This document shows, piece by piece, positions 7,740 through 16,729 of a stretch of DNA of 43,663 nt. The first letter of the stretch is position 1; each line of letters opens with the position of its first letter. The notes beneath the pieces were generated by a model that was not told the DNA's origin, did not search any database, and saw nothing but the letters and a program-made list of their open reading frames with translations. A program made the translations under genes and the position numbers. This DNA comes from Candidatus Frankia alpina (GTDB taxonomy: Bacteria > Actinomycetota > Actinomycetes > Frankiales > Frankiaceae), in NCBI RefSeq assembly GCF_902806485.1, contig NZ_CADCWT010000015.1, forward strand, positions 1-43,663, given 5' to 3'.

Positions 7740-10438
7740 GGGCCGCTCCGTCGCCGGCGGGTCGGTACCTGATCGGTGGCCGCCTCCCGCCCCGGGTCGG
7801 CGTCTTGCGCCGTGCCCTGGCCGGGGTCCTGCCGCGGGTCCGGGTCCCGGTGTTGGCCGAGGTCCAGGCTGGGCCCGGGGTCCAGGCCGTGGGCGGCGGG
7901 CGGGACGCCCTTCCCGCGACGCGCGACGTACGAGAGGTCGGCGGTCGGGGCGCCCGTCGACCACCCGGAGGAAACTGCGGCGGGCGCCCGCCAGACGGCC
8001 GGCGGGTCGGCGTCGGCCAAGCTCCCCAGGTGACCCGGCAGCGCCGCACCGCTGACCGTGGCTGCACCGCCGCCACTCGGCTCGGGGGCGCCGCTGGTGG
8101 CGTTGGCGGTCCGCCGTGCGCCCGGCCGCAGCCGGCGAGCGAGGCGCACCACGACGGCCAGCAGCAGCACGCTGACGGCGCCGATGGTGATGGCGGTGGC
8201 GATGGCGCCGTAGACGGTGGACCGCACGAGCACCCGGGTCGGGGGATCGGTCGAGAGCGCCTGGCCGCTGAGGTTGAGCCGGCGGATCTCCAGCGGGAAG
8301 GTCCCCGCGCCCTCGGCGTCCACCTCTATCTCGATCTGGGCTTTCTGCCCCGGCGGGAGGATGCGGGTCTGACGGACCGGTGAGCGCAGGCGGGAGTGGC
8401 TGGTCGACGAGAAGGCGAGCACGACGGTGACCTCGAAGTCCGTGTTGTTCTCGAGCGTGATCGGCACCAGCCCGTGCTTGCTCGTCAGGTTGACGCTGCG
8501 GGAGGCCACCACCTGAATGCCGTTGCGGATCGCGGACACGCCCCCATCCACCTGCTGGCTCAACGACACACCGTCGACCATGCGTTCTCCGCGCCAGGCG
8601 ACGGAGGTCGCTGTGACAAGTGCGTTGTACATCGGGTCGACGACCCGGCAGGTGGGGGTGGCCTTCGGCGGCGGGCAGAGCACCGGTCCCAGTGCCAGCG
8701 CCTCGTCGCGGACGCCCGTGACCGCGTCGAGGTAGCTGCTGGGCAGCTCCCGCGCCTGGGCGTCGGCGGGGTAGACGAGCGTGCCGCGCGGGGCGGTGGG
8801 CAGGTACTGGCTGGTGAGCTCGCCGAGCGGGGCGGAGGTGGAGTAGTCGCTGTCGACCGCGCCGAGCACCTGCTCGGCCCAGCCGATCGGCGGGTCCCAG
8901 TCCCGCGGCAGCGCGAGGACCTGGGCCCGCGGCTGATCGGGCAGTTCCGCGGCGATCATGGCGAGTTCGGCCCGGAAACGCGACAGGACCGTCCCGGCGC
9001 CGGGGCCGTTCGCGGCCTGGCGGTAGGAGGTGGCGATCTCGGCGAGGCGGTGGTCGGCCCGCAGGGCCCGGATCGGGCCGGCCGACGTCGGCAGGTCGAC
9101 GGCCGCCGACGGGGTGTAGGTGACGGCGCGCGACGGGGGGAGCAGCCGGTCGTCGAGCAGCACGGTCTGGACCTTCAATTGACGCAGCACGTCCACGGTG
9201 GCGGTGTCGGCAAGCCCGTCGACGGGGTAGGCGATGGTGCCCGTCTGCTGCGGGTCTCGTTTCAACAGGTCGTGCAGCACGACCAGCCCAGTGTTGACGG
9301 CGTAGCTCACCGTGTCCAGCTTCTGGGCGTGGACCAGGGCGGCCAGGTCGGCGTCGCCGTAGGGCAGGGCGATGACCGCGCCGCCCGCGTCGGCGAAGTG
9401 CATGATGCCGCTCAGGAACTGGGCGGCATCGGGGTTCACCGGTTCCTTCACCCCGTCCACACCGCCGCCGGGACTGGCGTACCGGTAGCCGCCCTGTTGC
9501 GTCATGCGTAGCAGCGCCTGCACCAGCGTCGGGTCGACAGCGAGGGTGACCGTGGGCCGGCCCTCGTCGGCGGTGACGGTCGACCGGGCCGTGTCGAGCA
9601 GCCGGTACAGCCTTCCGCCGGGCTTCACCTCCTTGGCGAGCTCGTTGTCGGTCAGCAGGCTGTCCGAGCGCAGGCGGGGCTGGTCGGCGAGGGGCAGGAC
9701 CACCGCCACCGGGGTCTGCTGCTGCTGGCCGGACGAACGGACCAGGAAGGTGTACGCCGCGCCGATCGCGGCGTCCTTCGGCTGCCCGCCGACGGAGCCG
9801 TAGACCCGGACCCGTAGGGGAAAGACGCCGCCCCTCGCCGGTGGCGCCGACGTACCGAGATCCCCCTCGATCAGGAAGGGGACCGGGGCCGCGCCCCGGA
9901 TCGGCGGATTGGCCAGCGGCTGCTCTCCCCCGCCGCCGGTGCGGGAGAGGTTGTGGTAAGGCCGGTTACGGGCTGTGGCGATGTCCTTGGCCAGGTTCTC
10001 GAGCTCCTTGCGGGAGCCCACCGGCGTGGAGCCGATCTCCAGACTTATCCGCAGGTCGGTGAGGGGCTGGGGCACCGAGGTGGACAGCGTCCCCTGCACG
10101 GACACGACGGACGAGCCGGCTGCCGGCGCCTGCACCTCGGTCAGCGAGACGGCCACCGGGTTACCCGAGCTGGTGGACGACGCCACCGTTACCGGCGAAG
10201 AAAATAGTGGATTGCCCGGTTCGTCTGTGGATGAAGCTGTGGAAGACCGTGGTGTTCCTGTGGATGAATCTGGTCGGGCGCTCCGTTCCACCAGACCGCC
10301 GCGGATCGTCGCGCCCGCCGCGGAGCCGCCGGCCACCGGGATGACGAGGGCGAGCAGCATCACGGTGGCGAGTCGGACCGGCCAACGGCGGCCGCCGGAC
10401 CCCCCGCGCAGCCGCCCATGCCGGTGCGGCGCCCTCAT
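7736..10438 (-). CDS. DUF6049 family secreted/membrane-anchored protein
   Basis: The protein has 900 residues: an N-terminal signal sequence ([22 protein letters not shown]), a large outer part of about 770 residues, a C-terminal membrane helix ([22 protein letters not shown]) and a cytoplasmic Pro/Arg/Ala-rich tail. It matches the Rv3909-like family found between the NUDIX gene and murJ in many actinobacteria. Its function is unknown, but it is always next to murJ, which suggests a cell-envelope role. The ATG at 10438 overlaps the upstream NUDIX stop as ATGA, and its own TGA overlaps the murJ GTG. All three are probably co-translated. A short serine/threonine stretch after the signal is encoded by CATCCACAG-type repeats (about 10226-10267). 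Confidence 0.85.
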   Translation of the reverse strand: MRAPHRHGRLRGGSGGRRWPVRLATVMLLALVIPVAGGSAAGATIRGGLVERSARPDSSTGTPRSSTASSTDEPGNPLFSSPVTVASSTSSGNPVAVSLTEVQAPAAGSSVVSVQGTLSTSVPQPLTDLRISLEIGSTPVGSRKELENLAKDIATARNRPYHNLSRTGGGGEQPLANPPIRGAAPVPFLIEGDLGTSAPPARGGVFPLRVRVYGSVGGQPKDAAIGAAYTFLVRSSGQQQQTPVAVVLPLADQPRLRSDSLLTDNELAKEVKPGGRLYRLLDTARSTVTADEGRPTVTLAVDPTLVQALLRMTQQGGYRYASPGGGVDGVKEPVNPDAAQFLSGIMHFADAGGAVIALPYGDADLAALVHAQKLDTVSYAVNTGLVVLHDLLKRDPQQTGTIAYPVDGLADTATVDVLRQLKVQTVLLDDRLLPPSRAVTYTPSAAVDLPTSAGPIRALRADHRLAEIATSYRQAANGPGAGTVLSRFRAELAMIAAELPDQPRAQVLALPRDWDPPIGWAEQVLGAVDSDYSTSAPLGELTSQYLPTAPRGTLVYPADAQARELPSSYLDAVTGVRDEALALGPVLCPPPKATPTCRVVDPMYNALVTATSVAWRGERMVDGVSLSQQVDGGVSAIRNGIQVVASRSVNLTSKHGLVPITLENNTDFEVTVVLAFSSTSHSRLRSPVRQTRILPPGQKAQIEIEVDAEGAGTFPLEIRRLNLSGQALSTDPPTRVLVRSTVYGAIATAITIGAVSVLLLAVVVRLARRLRPGARRTANATSGAPEPSGGGAATVSGAALPGHLGSLADADPPAVWRAPAAVSSGWSTGAPTADLSYVARRGKGVPPAAHGLDPGPSLDLGQHRDPDPRQDPGQGTAQDADPGREAATDQVPTRRRRSGP
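10226..10267. repeat. DnaA-box-like 9-mers inside the DUF6049 gene
   Basis: TGTGGATGA occurs at 10226-10234 and 10259-10267, with CTGTGGAAGA between them. The reverse complement TCATCCACA differs at one position from the DnaA box TTATCCACA. The copies fall in a low-complexity Ser/Thr stretch ([17 protein letters not shown]), so coding repeats are an equally good explanation. Confidence 0.35.
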
Positions 10439-10905
10439 GCGCTCGCGGCCAGCACGACGGGCACCTCGTCGAGCAGGCGCTGCTCGTCGGCGTAGGCGAG
10501 GCGCGCGGCGACCTCGGCCAGCGGGACCCAGGCCACGGCATCGACCTCGAGGTCGGCGTCCGACAGCGAGCCGACGCTGCGTAGCAGCAGGAAGTGGTGC
10601 ACCGTCTTGTGGATGCGTGCCCCCCCGGCGACGAACCAGAAGTCGATGGTGCCCAACCGGCCCAGGACGGAACCGGTCAGCCCGGTCTCCTCACCGACCT
10701 CACGCACAGCGGCCTGCTCGGTGGTCTCACCGGCCTCGACGTGCCCCTTGGGCAGCAGCCACAACAGCCTCCCATGGCGATCCCGGCGGGCGATGAGCAC
10801 GGCGGAGGCATCCGTGGAGCACTGGTCGAGAATGAGGCCGCCCGCCGAGGTCTCCTCCACCCGGGGCAGCAGCGCGCGCCCGGCGGAGGAGGTCGACGGC
10901 GGCAT
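10435..10905 (-). CDS. NUDIX hydrolase (MutT4-like)
   Basis: The protein has 156 residues and a complete NUDIX box, [23 protein letters not shown], fitting G-x5-E-x7-R-E-U-x-E-E-x-G-U. It therefore hydrolyses a nucleoside diphosphate linked to another moiety in a metal-dependent way. Its position between pcnA and DUF6049/murJ matches Rv3908 (mutT4). The true substrate cannot be read from sequence. ATG 10905 opens [23 protein letters not shown]. It is the first gene of the leftward chain NUDIX-DUF6049-murJ and stands back to back with pcnA across a 168-nt gap that must hold promoters for both directions. Confidence 0.92.
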   Translation of the reverse strand: MPPSTSSAGRALLPRVEETSAGGLILDQCSTDASAVLIARRDRHGRLLWLLPKGHVEAGETTEQAAVREVGEETGLTGSVLGRLGTIDFWFVAGGARIHKTVHHFLLLRSVGSLSDADLEVDAVAWVPLAEVAARLAYADEQRLLDEVPVVLAASA

Positions 10906-11073
10906 GGATTGATCGTACGAGGCTCGGGTCCTCTGGCCGGCCCGCGTGGCTGGAACGCCCCGGTTGTGCCTGTCGATCCCGGCGGCGAGATCCGCACCGC
11001 CGCGGCCGCGATGTGATCGCCCCCGGCCCGTCCGGGTGCCGGTTCACCGCGCCGAACCCCGTAACCTGAAGGT
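10906..11073. promoter_or_regulatory. Divergent promoter region between NUDIX and pcnA genes
   Basis: This 168-nt gap separates two divergently read genes, so it should contain both promoters. I see no clear -35/-10 pair in the GC-rich sequence. TAACCTGAAGG at 11062-11072 sits just before the pcnA start and may combine a weak -10 or ribosome binding site. Confidence 0.4.
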
Positions 11074-12540
11074 GTGTCAGTGATCAGTCTGGACAACCCG
11101 CGCGACTCGGCCGAACGGGTGGTGAGTGAGCTGCTCAGGGTGCCGCCGGCCGCGGACGAGCTCGGTCGCGTCTTCGCCGCACACGGTCACCTGCTCCACC
11201 TCGTCGGTGGCTCGGTCCGCGACGCCCTGCTCGGCCGGCCCGCCACCGGTGCCCCGGCCGACCTCGACTTCGCCACGGACGCCCGGCCCGAGCGGGTCCT
11301 GGAGATCACTCGGGGCTGGGCGGAGGCCACCTGGGAGGCGGGGATCGCCTTCGGCACGATCGGGCTCGCCCGGCGCGGCCTGCGCTTCGAGATCACCACG
11401 TACCGTAGCGAGGCGTACGACCGGCAGTCCCGCAACCCCGCGGTCACCTACGGCGACAGCCTGGAGGCGGACCTGTCCCGCCGGGACTTCACCGTCAACG
11501 CGATGGCGGTGTCCGTCCCGGGCCACGACTTCGTCGACCTGTTCGGCGGGATGGCCGATCTCGCCCGTGGCGTGCTGCGTACTCCGGCGAGGCCGGAGGC
11601 GTCCTTCGACGACGACCCGCTGCGCATCCTGCGCGCCGCCCGGTTCGAGGCGGCCCTGGGGCTGACCCCGGTGCCCGAGCTGGTCGAGGCGATGCGCTCG
11701 CGGGCCGAGCGGCTCGCGATCGTCTCCCCCGAGCGCATCCGGGACGAGCTGCGCAAGCTCATCGGCGCCCCCGACCCGGTGGCGGGCCTCGAGCGGCTCG
11801 TCGAGATCGGCGTCGCCGAGATGGTGCTGCCCGAGGTGGCGGCGATGCGGATGGAGATCGACGAGCACCACCAGCACAAGGACGTCTACGCGCACACCAT
11901 GACCGTGCTGCGCCAGGCGATGGCACTGGAGGAGCCGGGCGCGCCCGACGAGGTGCTGCGCTGGGCGGCGCTGCTGCACGACATCGGCAAGCCGCGCACC
12001 CGGCGGCACGTCCCGGGCGGGCGGGTCTCGTTCCACCACCACGAGGTCGTCGGCCGGGACATGGCACGGCGCCGGCTGGCCGCGCTGCACTTCCCCAAGG
12101 ACGTCACGGAAGCCATCTGCCAGCTCGTCTACCTGCACCTGCGCTTCCACGGCTACGGCGACGGGGAGTGGACGGACGCGGCCGTGCGTCGCTATGTGCA
12201 CGACGCCGGGCCCCAGCTGACCCGGCTCAACAAGCTCGTCCGCTCCGACTGCACCACCCGCAACCGGCGCAAGGCGGCGGCGCTGTCGCGTACCTACGAC
12301 TCGCTGGAGGAGCGGATCGCCGACCTCGCCGCGCGTGAGGAGATCGCGTCGATCCGGCCGGAGCTGTCCGGCGACGACATCATGGCGCTGCTCGGGCTCG
12401 CCCCGTCTCGCCTGGTGGGCCAGGCCCGCGCGCACATGATGGAGCTCCGCTTCGAGCGTGGCATCGTCGGGCGGGAGGAGGCCGAGGCCGAGCTGTTCCG
12501 GTGGGCCCGCGAGCACGAGGTGCCGATCCCCGGCGAGTGA
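11074..12540 (+). CDS. pcnA: CCA-adding tRNA nucleotidyltransferase
   Basis: The protein has 488 residues. The nucleotidyltransferase head reads LVGGSVRDALLG with the metal-binding DLDFATD, and LSRRDFTVNAMA follows. This is the class II polymerase-beta-type fold that adds or repairs the 3' CCA of tRNA. An HD phosphohydrolase domain (ALLHDIGKPRT at about 305-315) completes the architecture of the actinobacterial family (Rv3907c). The protein starts at GTG 11074; a second GTG two codons on (11080) is also possible. It is divergent from the NUDIX/murJ chain and convergent with the MFS gene, sharing a hairpin terminator at the 3' end. Confidence 0.93.
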   Translation: MSVISLDNPRDSAERVVSELLRVPPAADELGRVFAAHGHLLHLVGGSVRDALLGRPATGAPADLDFATDARPERVLEITRGWAEATWEAGIAFGTIGLARRGLRFEITTYRSEAYDRQSRNPAVTYGDSLEADLSRRDFTVNAMAVSVPGHDFVDLFGGMADLARGVLRTPARPEASFDDDPLRILRAARFEAALGLTPVPELVEAMRSRAERLAIVSPERIRDELRKLIGAPDPVAGLERLVEIGVAEMVLPEVAAMRMEIDEHHQHKDVYAHTMTVLRQAMALEEPGAPDEVLRWAALLHDIGKPRTRRHVPGGRVSFHHHEVVGRDMARRRLAALHFPKDVTEAICQLVYLHLRFHGYGDGEWTDAAVRRYVHDAGPQLTRLNKLVRSDCTTRNRRKAAALSRTYDSLEERIADLAAREEIASIRPELSGDDIMALLGLAPSRLVGQARAHMMELRFERGIVGREEAEAELFRWAREHEVPIPGE

Positions 12541-12543
12541 CCC

Positions 12544-12582
12544 GGCCGGCCGCGGCGGGTCAGCCGCGGGTCCCGGCCGGCC
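12544..12582. terminator. Shared hairpin between pcnA and MFS 3' ends
   Basis: CCGCGGC (12550-12556) and GCCGCGG (12563-12569) form a 7-bp stem around GGGTCA, flanked by GGCCGGC and GGCCGGCC which can extend it. It lies exactly between the convergent stops of pcnA (12540) and the MFS gene (12560), so it can serve both directions. There is no U-tract, as is usual in high-GC actinobacteria. Confidence 0.6.
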
Positions 12583-13963
12583 CCGCCGAGATGATCGGGT
12601 TGATCCGGTCGGCCGGGTCGGCCGGGCTGCTGGGCGGGGGAACGGTCCCGTGCTGCTGCGGTGGCCCGTCGCCCACGCCGCGGATCACCCGGTCCTCGGG
12701 ATGGCGGCGGGCGGCCCGGTAGTATCCCAGCCCGGCCAGCGCGTAGCCCACGCCGGCGATGATGACCACCGCGGCCGAGCGGGCGTCGTCGGGGAGGATC
12801 AGGGCGGCGATCGCCGCCGCCGACACGAAGGCGACGTTGAACAGCAGGTCGTAGAGCGAGAAGGCGCGGCCGCGGTAGGCGTCGTCGGTCTGCTCCTGGA
12901 CGATGGTGTCCACGCAGATCTTGCTGGCCTGGGCGGAGAAGCCCAGCAGCGCGCCGGCGACGATGAACAGGGGAGAGGCGAAGGGCAGCCCCAGCACCAC
13001 CTCGACGACGCCCCCGAAGACCAGGACCACCGTGATCCAGCTCGACTTCGGCATCCGCTGGGTGACGCGTGGAGTGACGACGGCGGCGGTGATGGTGCCG
13101 ACCCCGCTGGCGGTCACGACCGCGGCGAGGCCTGTCAGGCCGCCCTCGCTGCCGGTGAAGTAGTTGCGGTACAGCAGCACCGTCATCACGAGGACCAGCC
13201 CGTAGGCGGCCCGGGACGTGGTCAGCGCGATGAGCGCCCGGCGGGCCGGGCCGTGGCCGGCGAGGTAACGGGCGCCGTCAACCATGTCGGCGACGACCCC
13301 GGTGGCCTGCCGCCAGGCTCCCTGCCAGGGCACGGCGACCACGGGGCCGAAGTCGGCCCGGCCGGAGCGCGTCGCCGTCACCATCGCCAGCAGGTAGGCA
13401 AGGGCCGCCAGGCCCGCGACGAGGGCCACCGTACGGTCGTCGCCGCCGACGAGGCCCCGCACGCCGCTGCCGAGGCCGGCGCCGAGCAGGGTCGCGACGG
13501 TGCCGGAGGTGACCGACAGGGCGTTTGCGGTGACGAGGCGGTCGACGTCGACGACGACGGGCAGCCCGGCGGACAGCGCTGCCAGGACGAAACGGTTCAC
13601 GCTCACTGACGCGAGCGCCACCGCGTAGAAGTCGGCGCCGGTGCGCCCGGCGGCGATGAGCACCACCAGGATGGCCATGAGCACCATCCGCACGAGCGAG
13701 CTGACCACCAGCACCCGCTGGCGGGACACCCGGTCGAGCACGATGCCCGCGAACGGGCCGATCACGCTGAACGGCAACACCACGATCGCCAGCGACGAGG
13801 CCAGCGCCCCCGCGGACGTCGCGCGCTCGGGGGAGAACAGTACGTAGCTGACGAGGCTCGCCTGGAAGACGCCGTCGGCGGCCTGGGAGGTGAGCCGGGC
13901 CGCGTACAGCATCCGGAACCCGCGGCCGCTGAGCAGCTCGTGGAGGTTAGCGGACCATGCCAC
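12560..13963 (-). CDS. Major facilitator superfamily transporter
   Basis: An integral membrane protein of about 467 residues with about 12 hydrophobic segments. It has MFS features such as FSVIGPFAGIVLDRVSRQRVLV (loop 2-3 with GxxxDRxxRR) and a repeated half. The nearest type is the MFS_3/enterobactin-exporter-like group; the substrate is unknown. I start it at GTG 13963 (VAWSANLHELLSGRGFRML). An in-frame ATG at 14014 is possible. The longest open frame (to 14092) is unlikely because it begins inside the ino1 terminator hairpins. No good ribosome binding site is seen for any of these starts. The C-tail after the last helix is Pro-rich. Confidence 0.8.
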   Translation of the reverse strand: MAWSANLHELLSGRGFRMLYAARLTSQAADGVFQASLVSYVLFSPERATSAGALASSLAIVVLPFSVIGPFAGIVLDRVSRQRVLVVSSLVRMVLMAILVVLIAAGRTGADFYAVALASVSVNRFVLAALSAGLPVVVDVDRLVTANALSVTSGTVATLLGAGLGSGVRGLVGGDDRTVALVAGLAALAYLLAMVTATRSGRADFGPVVAVPWQGAWRQATGVVADMVDGARYLAGHGPARRALIALTTSRAAYGLVLVMTVLLYRNYFTGSEGGLTGLAAVVTASGVGTITAAVVTPRVTQRMPKSSWITVVLVFGGVVEVVLGLPFASPLFIVAGALLGFSAQASKICVDTIVQEQTDDAYRGRAFSLYDLLFNVAFVSAAAIAALILPDDARSAAVVIIAGVGYALAGLGYYRAARRHPEDRVIRGVGDGPPQQHGTVPPPSSPADPADRINPIISAGPAGTRG

Positions 13964-14044
13964 GCCTGCCAGCGTAGGGCCCTCCGGCCCGCCTCGGATC
14001 ACCGGTGGGCTCATGTGGGCCCATGCGCCGCGTGGCCGGGGCCT

Positions 14045-14085
14045 CATCGGGTTCGGTCGCCCCCTCCGGACGACCGAACCCGATG
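14045..14085. terminator. Perfect 15-bp hairpin downstream of ino1 (distal)
   Basis: CATCGGGTTCGGTCG (14045-14059) is the exact reverse complement of CGACCGAACCCGATG (14071-14085), with an 11-nt loop. It overlaps the next hairpin by five bases, CGATG 14081-14085, so both cannot be fully paired at once. It may be a back-up terminator for ino1. Confidence 0.7.
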
Positions 14086-14117
14086 CCCGCATCCCCTACC
14101 CGGGGATGCGGGCATCG
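14081..14117. terminator. Perfect 16-bp hairpin downstream of ino1 (proximal)
   Basis: CGATGCCCGCATCCCC (14081-14096) pairs perfectly with GGGGATGCGGGCATCG (14102-14117) around the 5-nt loop TACCC. It lies 28 nt past the ino1 stop in the direction of transcription, and a GC-rich stem without a U-tract is the usual actinobacterial terminator form. Confidence 0.8.
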
Positions 14118-14144
14118 GCGCGCCGTCCGGGTCAGCGGCCTCGT

Positions 14145-15218
14145 TCAGCCCTCGTTGCGGATGAACGCCTCGACCTTGTCGCGGGCCTCGTTGTCGCGGT
14201 ACTGCTCCGGCGGGGACTTCATGAAGTACGACGAGGCGGACAGGATCGGCCCGCCGACGCCCCGGTCCAGAGCAATCTTGGCGCAGCGCACCGCGTCGAT
14301 GACCACGCCGGCGCTGTTGGGGGAGTCCCAGACCTCGAGCTTGTACTCCAGGTTCAGCGGTACGTCGCCGAACGCGCGGCCCTCCAGCCGGACGTAGGCC
14401 CACTTGCGGTCGTCGAGCCAGGCCACATAGTCCGACGGCCCGATGTGCACGTTGTCCTTGCCGAGGTCGTGGGAGATCTGGGAGGTCACGGCCTGGGTTT
14501 TGGAGATCTTCTTCGACTCCAGCCGGTCGCGCTCGAGCATGTTCTTGAAGTCCATGTTGCCGCCGACGTTGAGCTGCATCGTGCGGTCGAGGACCACGCC
14601 GCGGTCCTCGAAGAGCTTCGCCATCACCCGGTGGGTGATGGTGGCGCCGACCTGCGACTTGATGTCGTCGCCGACGATCGGCACGCCCGCGGCCCGGAAC
14701 TTCTCGGCCCACTCGGGGACGCCGGCGATGAACACCGGCAGGCAGTTGATGAAGGCGACCCCGGCGTCGATGGCGCACTCGGCGTAGAACTTCGCGGCGT
14801 CCTCAGAGCCCACCGGCAGGTAGCAGACGAGCACGTCGGCCCGGGACTCCCGCAGGGTGGCGACGACGTCGATCGGCTCCTCGTCCGACTCCTCGATGGT
14901 CTCCCGGTAGTAGCGGCCGAGGCCGTCGAGGGTGTGGCCGCGGGAGACGGTGACGCCGAGTGGCGGCACGTCGGCGATCTTGATGGTGTTGTTCTCGCTG
15001 GCGACGATGGCCTCGGAGAGATCGCGACCGACCTTCTTGGCATCCACGTCGAACGCGGCGACGAACGTCAGGTCGGAGACGTGGTAATCGCCAAGCGTTA
15101 CGTGCATCAGCCCGGGGACCTGCGCCGATGGGTCGGCGCCGCGGTAGTACTCGACCCCCTGGACCAGCGAGGCGGCGCAATTACCCACGCCGACAATGGC
15201 GACACGTACCGAACCCAT
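14145..15218 (-). CDS. ino1: Inositol-3-phosphate synthase
   Basis: A 357-residue NAD-dependent enzyme that turns glucose 6-phosphate into 1D-myo-inositol 3-phosphate, the first step to mycothiol and phosphatidylinositol. Visible features are the Rossmann start [20 protein letters not shown], the conserved [16 protein letters not shown] segment, and [15 protein letters not shown] and [11 protein letters not shown]. This is the short actinobacterial type (Rv0046c). AAGGAG stands 8 nt before ATG 15218. The padR gene lies 118 nt upstream on the same strand, as in mycobacteria, and may control it. The product matters for two other genes in this window whose families use mycothiol or sit in thiol metabolism. 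Confidence 0.96.
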   Translation of the reverse strand: MGSVRVAIVGVGNCAASLVQGVEYYRGADPSAQVPGLMHVTLGDYHVSDLTFVAAFDVDAKKVGRDLSEAIVASENNTIKIADVPPLGVTVSRGHTLDGLGRYYRETIEESDEEPIDVVATLRESRADVLVCYLPVGSEDAAKFYAECAIDAGVAFINCLPVFIAGVPEWAEKFRAAGVPIVGDDIKSQVGATITHRVMAKLFEDRGVVLDRTMQLNVGGNMDFKNMLERDRLESKKISKTQAVTSQISHDLGKDNVHIGPSDYVAWLDDRKWAYVRLEGRAFGDVPLNLEYKLEVWDSPNSAGVVIDAVRCAKIALDRGVGGPILSASSYFMKSPPEQYRDNEARDKVEAFIRNEG

Positions 15219-15336
15219 GACGGTCTGCTCCTTAGCTGCGATTTCTATGGAAGTGGAAATTTCGGGCGAACGGCTCCGCCACGGTGCCACCCGCCCAGCC
15301 GACCGGCCGGGTGCGGGCGCCGCTACGCGGGGCCAC

Positions 15337-16149
15337 TCACCGGCCGGCTGAAACCTCACCGCCGGGGTCATGGCCAGCCTCGGCCTGTGCGTTCCTGTTC
15401 CGGTTGCGCGCGTCGCCGTCGTTGCCGCCGTGCGTGCCGTCGAGGTAGCTGCCGCGTCCGTCCCGCCGGGCTGTCCTGCCCGCACGGCGCCCCGTCCCGC
15501 CGCCACGAGCGGGAGAAGGAAGCGTGCCAGGCTCCGATCCTGTGGATGGCTCCGATCCTGTGGATGGAGCTGTGGACAACTCTGTGGATGCTGTGGACAA
15601 CTGTGGTTCCGTGAGGCTGGCCGGGGCGCTGGCCCGCTCCGTCTCGATCAGCTCGTTGAGCCACCGGACCTCGCGTTCCACCGACTCGAGCCCGTGGCGC
15701 TGGAGCTCGAGCGTGTAGGAGTCGAACCGCTCGACGGTCCGGGTCAGGGCCGAACGGACCTTCTCCCTGCGCTCCTCGAGCCGGCCGCGGCGTCCCTCCA
15801 GGATGCGCAGGCGCACGGCGGCGTCCGTCTTCGCGAAGAAGGCGAACCGCACGCCGAACATCTCGTCCTCCCACGAGGACGGGCCACCCTCGCCGAGCAG
15901 GTCAGCGAGCTTCTCCTTGCCCTCGCCGGTCAGTGTGTAGACGACCCGACTGCGCCCACCGAGCCGGGTCGTCGCGCTGACGTCGTCCGCGGTGACGTAT
16001 CCGCCGTCCGCGAGACGGCGCAGGCAGGGGTAGAGCGAGCCATAGCTGAACCGGTGGAAGGCGCCGAGGAGCGCGGCGAGCCGCTTGCGCAGTTCGTAAC
16101 CGTGCATCGGGCTCTCGGAGAGTAGGGCGAGAACCGCCAGTTCCAGCAT
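15337..16149 (-). CDS. PadR-family transcriptional regulator
   Basis: The protein has 270 residues. The N-terminal winged helix (residues 1-90) reads [24 protein letters not shown] with [16 protein letters not shown], typical of PadR, followed by a long helical C-terminal dimer domain ([22 protein letters not shown]). The last 80 residues are low-complexity: a Ser/Thr/Glu/Pro stretch coded by TCCACAG repeats, then an Arg/Gly/Asn-rich tail. GAGGAGGG precedes ATG 16149; the upstream open frame to 16263 has no ribosome site. It is the homologue of Rv0047c next to ino1. Dyads and direct repeats at 16233-16295 upstream could be its own operator. Confidence 0.88.
   Translation of the reverse strand: MLELAVLALLSESPMHGYELRKRLAALLGAFHRFSYGSLYPCLRRLADGGYVTADDVSATTRLGGRSRVVYTLTGEGKEKLADLLGEGGPSSWEDEMFGVRFAFFAKTDAAVRLRILEGRRGRLEERREKVRSALTRTVERFDSYTLELQRHGLESVEREVRWLNELIETERASAPASLTEPQLSTASTELSTAPSTGSEPSTGSEPGTLPSPARGGGTGRRAGRTARRDGRGSYLDGTHGGNDGDARNRNRNAQAEAGHDPGGEVSAGR
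15530..15600. repeat. DnaA-box-like cluster inside padR
   Basis: Five copies of TGTGGA(T/C) fall within 60 nt: TGTGGATGG at 15541 and 15559, TGTGGACAA at 15571, TGTGGATGC at 15583 and TGTGGACAA at 15592. TGTGGACAA is the reverse complement of TTGTCCACA, the form preferred in Streptomyces and mycobacterial origins. The unit GGCTCCGATCCTGTGGAT is repeated perfectly at 15530-15547 and 15548-15565. In the protein the stretch reads [23 protein letters not shown]. Either DnaA-binding DNA has been accommodated in a tolerant tail, or a coding microsatellite mimics it. Confidence 0.5.
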
Positions 16150-16729
16150 GACCCACCCTCCTCGGCCGTGCCCGCGATGGCGGGCGTGATCACCCCACGG
16201 TCCGTCGCGTCGTGGTGCGGCGCTCCCGGCGGTGTCGAGTGCATATCTCTGTGTCGAGCGCATATCTGTCGCTCCGACATATCGAAGCGATACATCGAGG
16301 ATAGACGTCTCGGGACGAGCGCCGCAACCAGGAATGGCTATCCGGCGACCAGAAGATGACAGAACGACACTTCCACCTCCGGGCGCGGTCGCGGCGCGGC
16401 CCCGCCGGGTGGCCGTGCCGGATCGGTGCCGATCGGTCGGCTACGGTCACGCCGCAGCCGCTGGCGGGCCTGGAAACTGCCTGCTCGCAGGGAAGATCGG
16501 GGTTCGATCCGGCGGCGGAGCACCCGTCCGCGGGATCGGGTCAAGGTCGACGGTGCCCACCCGGTGACCTGGCCACGGGTAGGGGCGGCATCACAGTGTC
16601 ATCCGGCTCACAGTGAGCGCGGGGCCCGGTTCCGGGGGATGCGTGGCGGTGCCGTCCGGGCGGAGTCGGTCCGGTGGGCATCCGTCCGGACCATCTGCCT
16701 GGAACACCCGCGCGGCGTAACGTTGAGGC
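16150..16729. other. Divergent gap between padR and the DUF5318 gene
   Basis: No gene is supported in these 580 nt. The padR-proximal 150 nt are relatively AT-rich and hold the repeat cluster at 16233-16295. The remainder (about 16300-16729) has only short open frames of biased GC-rich composition. GGTTCGATCC near 16500 resembles a tRNA T-arm, but its flanks do not pair. M. tuberculosis has a membrane protein gene (Rv0048c) at this spot; none is visible here. Confidence 0.5.
16233..16295. promoter_or_regulatory. Candidate PadR operator: direct repeats and dyad
   Basis: TGTCGAG(T/C)GCATATCT occurs twice, starting at 16233 and 16252, with 19-nt spacing. It is followed by the dyad TGTCG-CTC-CGACA at 16267-16279, flanked on both sides by ATAT, and by a further CGATACATCGAGGATA. 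The spacing puts the sites close to the same helix face. The position, 85-145 nt upstream of the padR start on the minus strand, suits promoter and autoregulator sites. Confidence 0.5.

Noticed and set aside
7740..7964. 75-codon upstream extension of murJ
   Set aside because: It would overlap DUF6049 extensively; GTG 7739 with GTGA overlap and GGAG is the better start.
11077..12516. 479-codon minus-strand frame opposite pcnA
   Set aside because: It is an antisense shadow: pcnA on the plus strand has the nucleotidyltransferase and HD motifs.
13890..15614. 574-codon plus-strand frame opposite the MFS and ino1 genes
   Set aside because: It is antisense to the well-conserved ino1 gene and carries only the mirror-image codon bias of a GC-rich gene.
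16480..16530. GGTTCGATCC resembling a tRNA T-arm
   Set aside because: The bases on either side do not form the 5-bp T stem, and no acceptor or anticodon stem can be drawn.
16356..16616. 86-codon plus-strand frame in the padR-DUF5318 gap
   Set aside because: No ribosome site, no domain, and composition like random GC-rich DNA.
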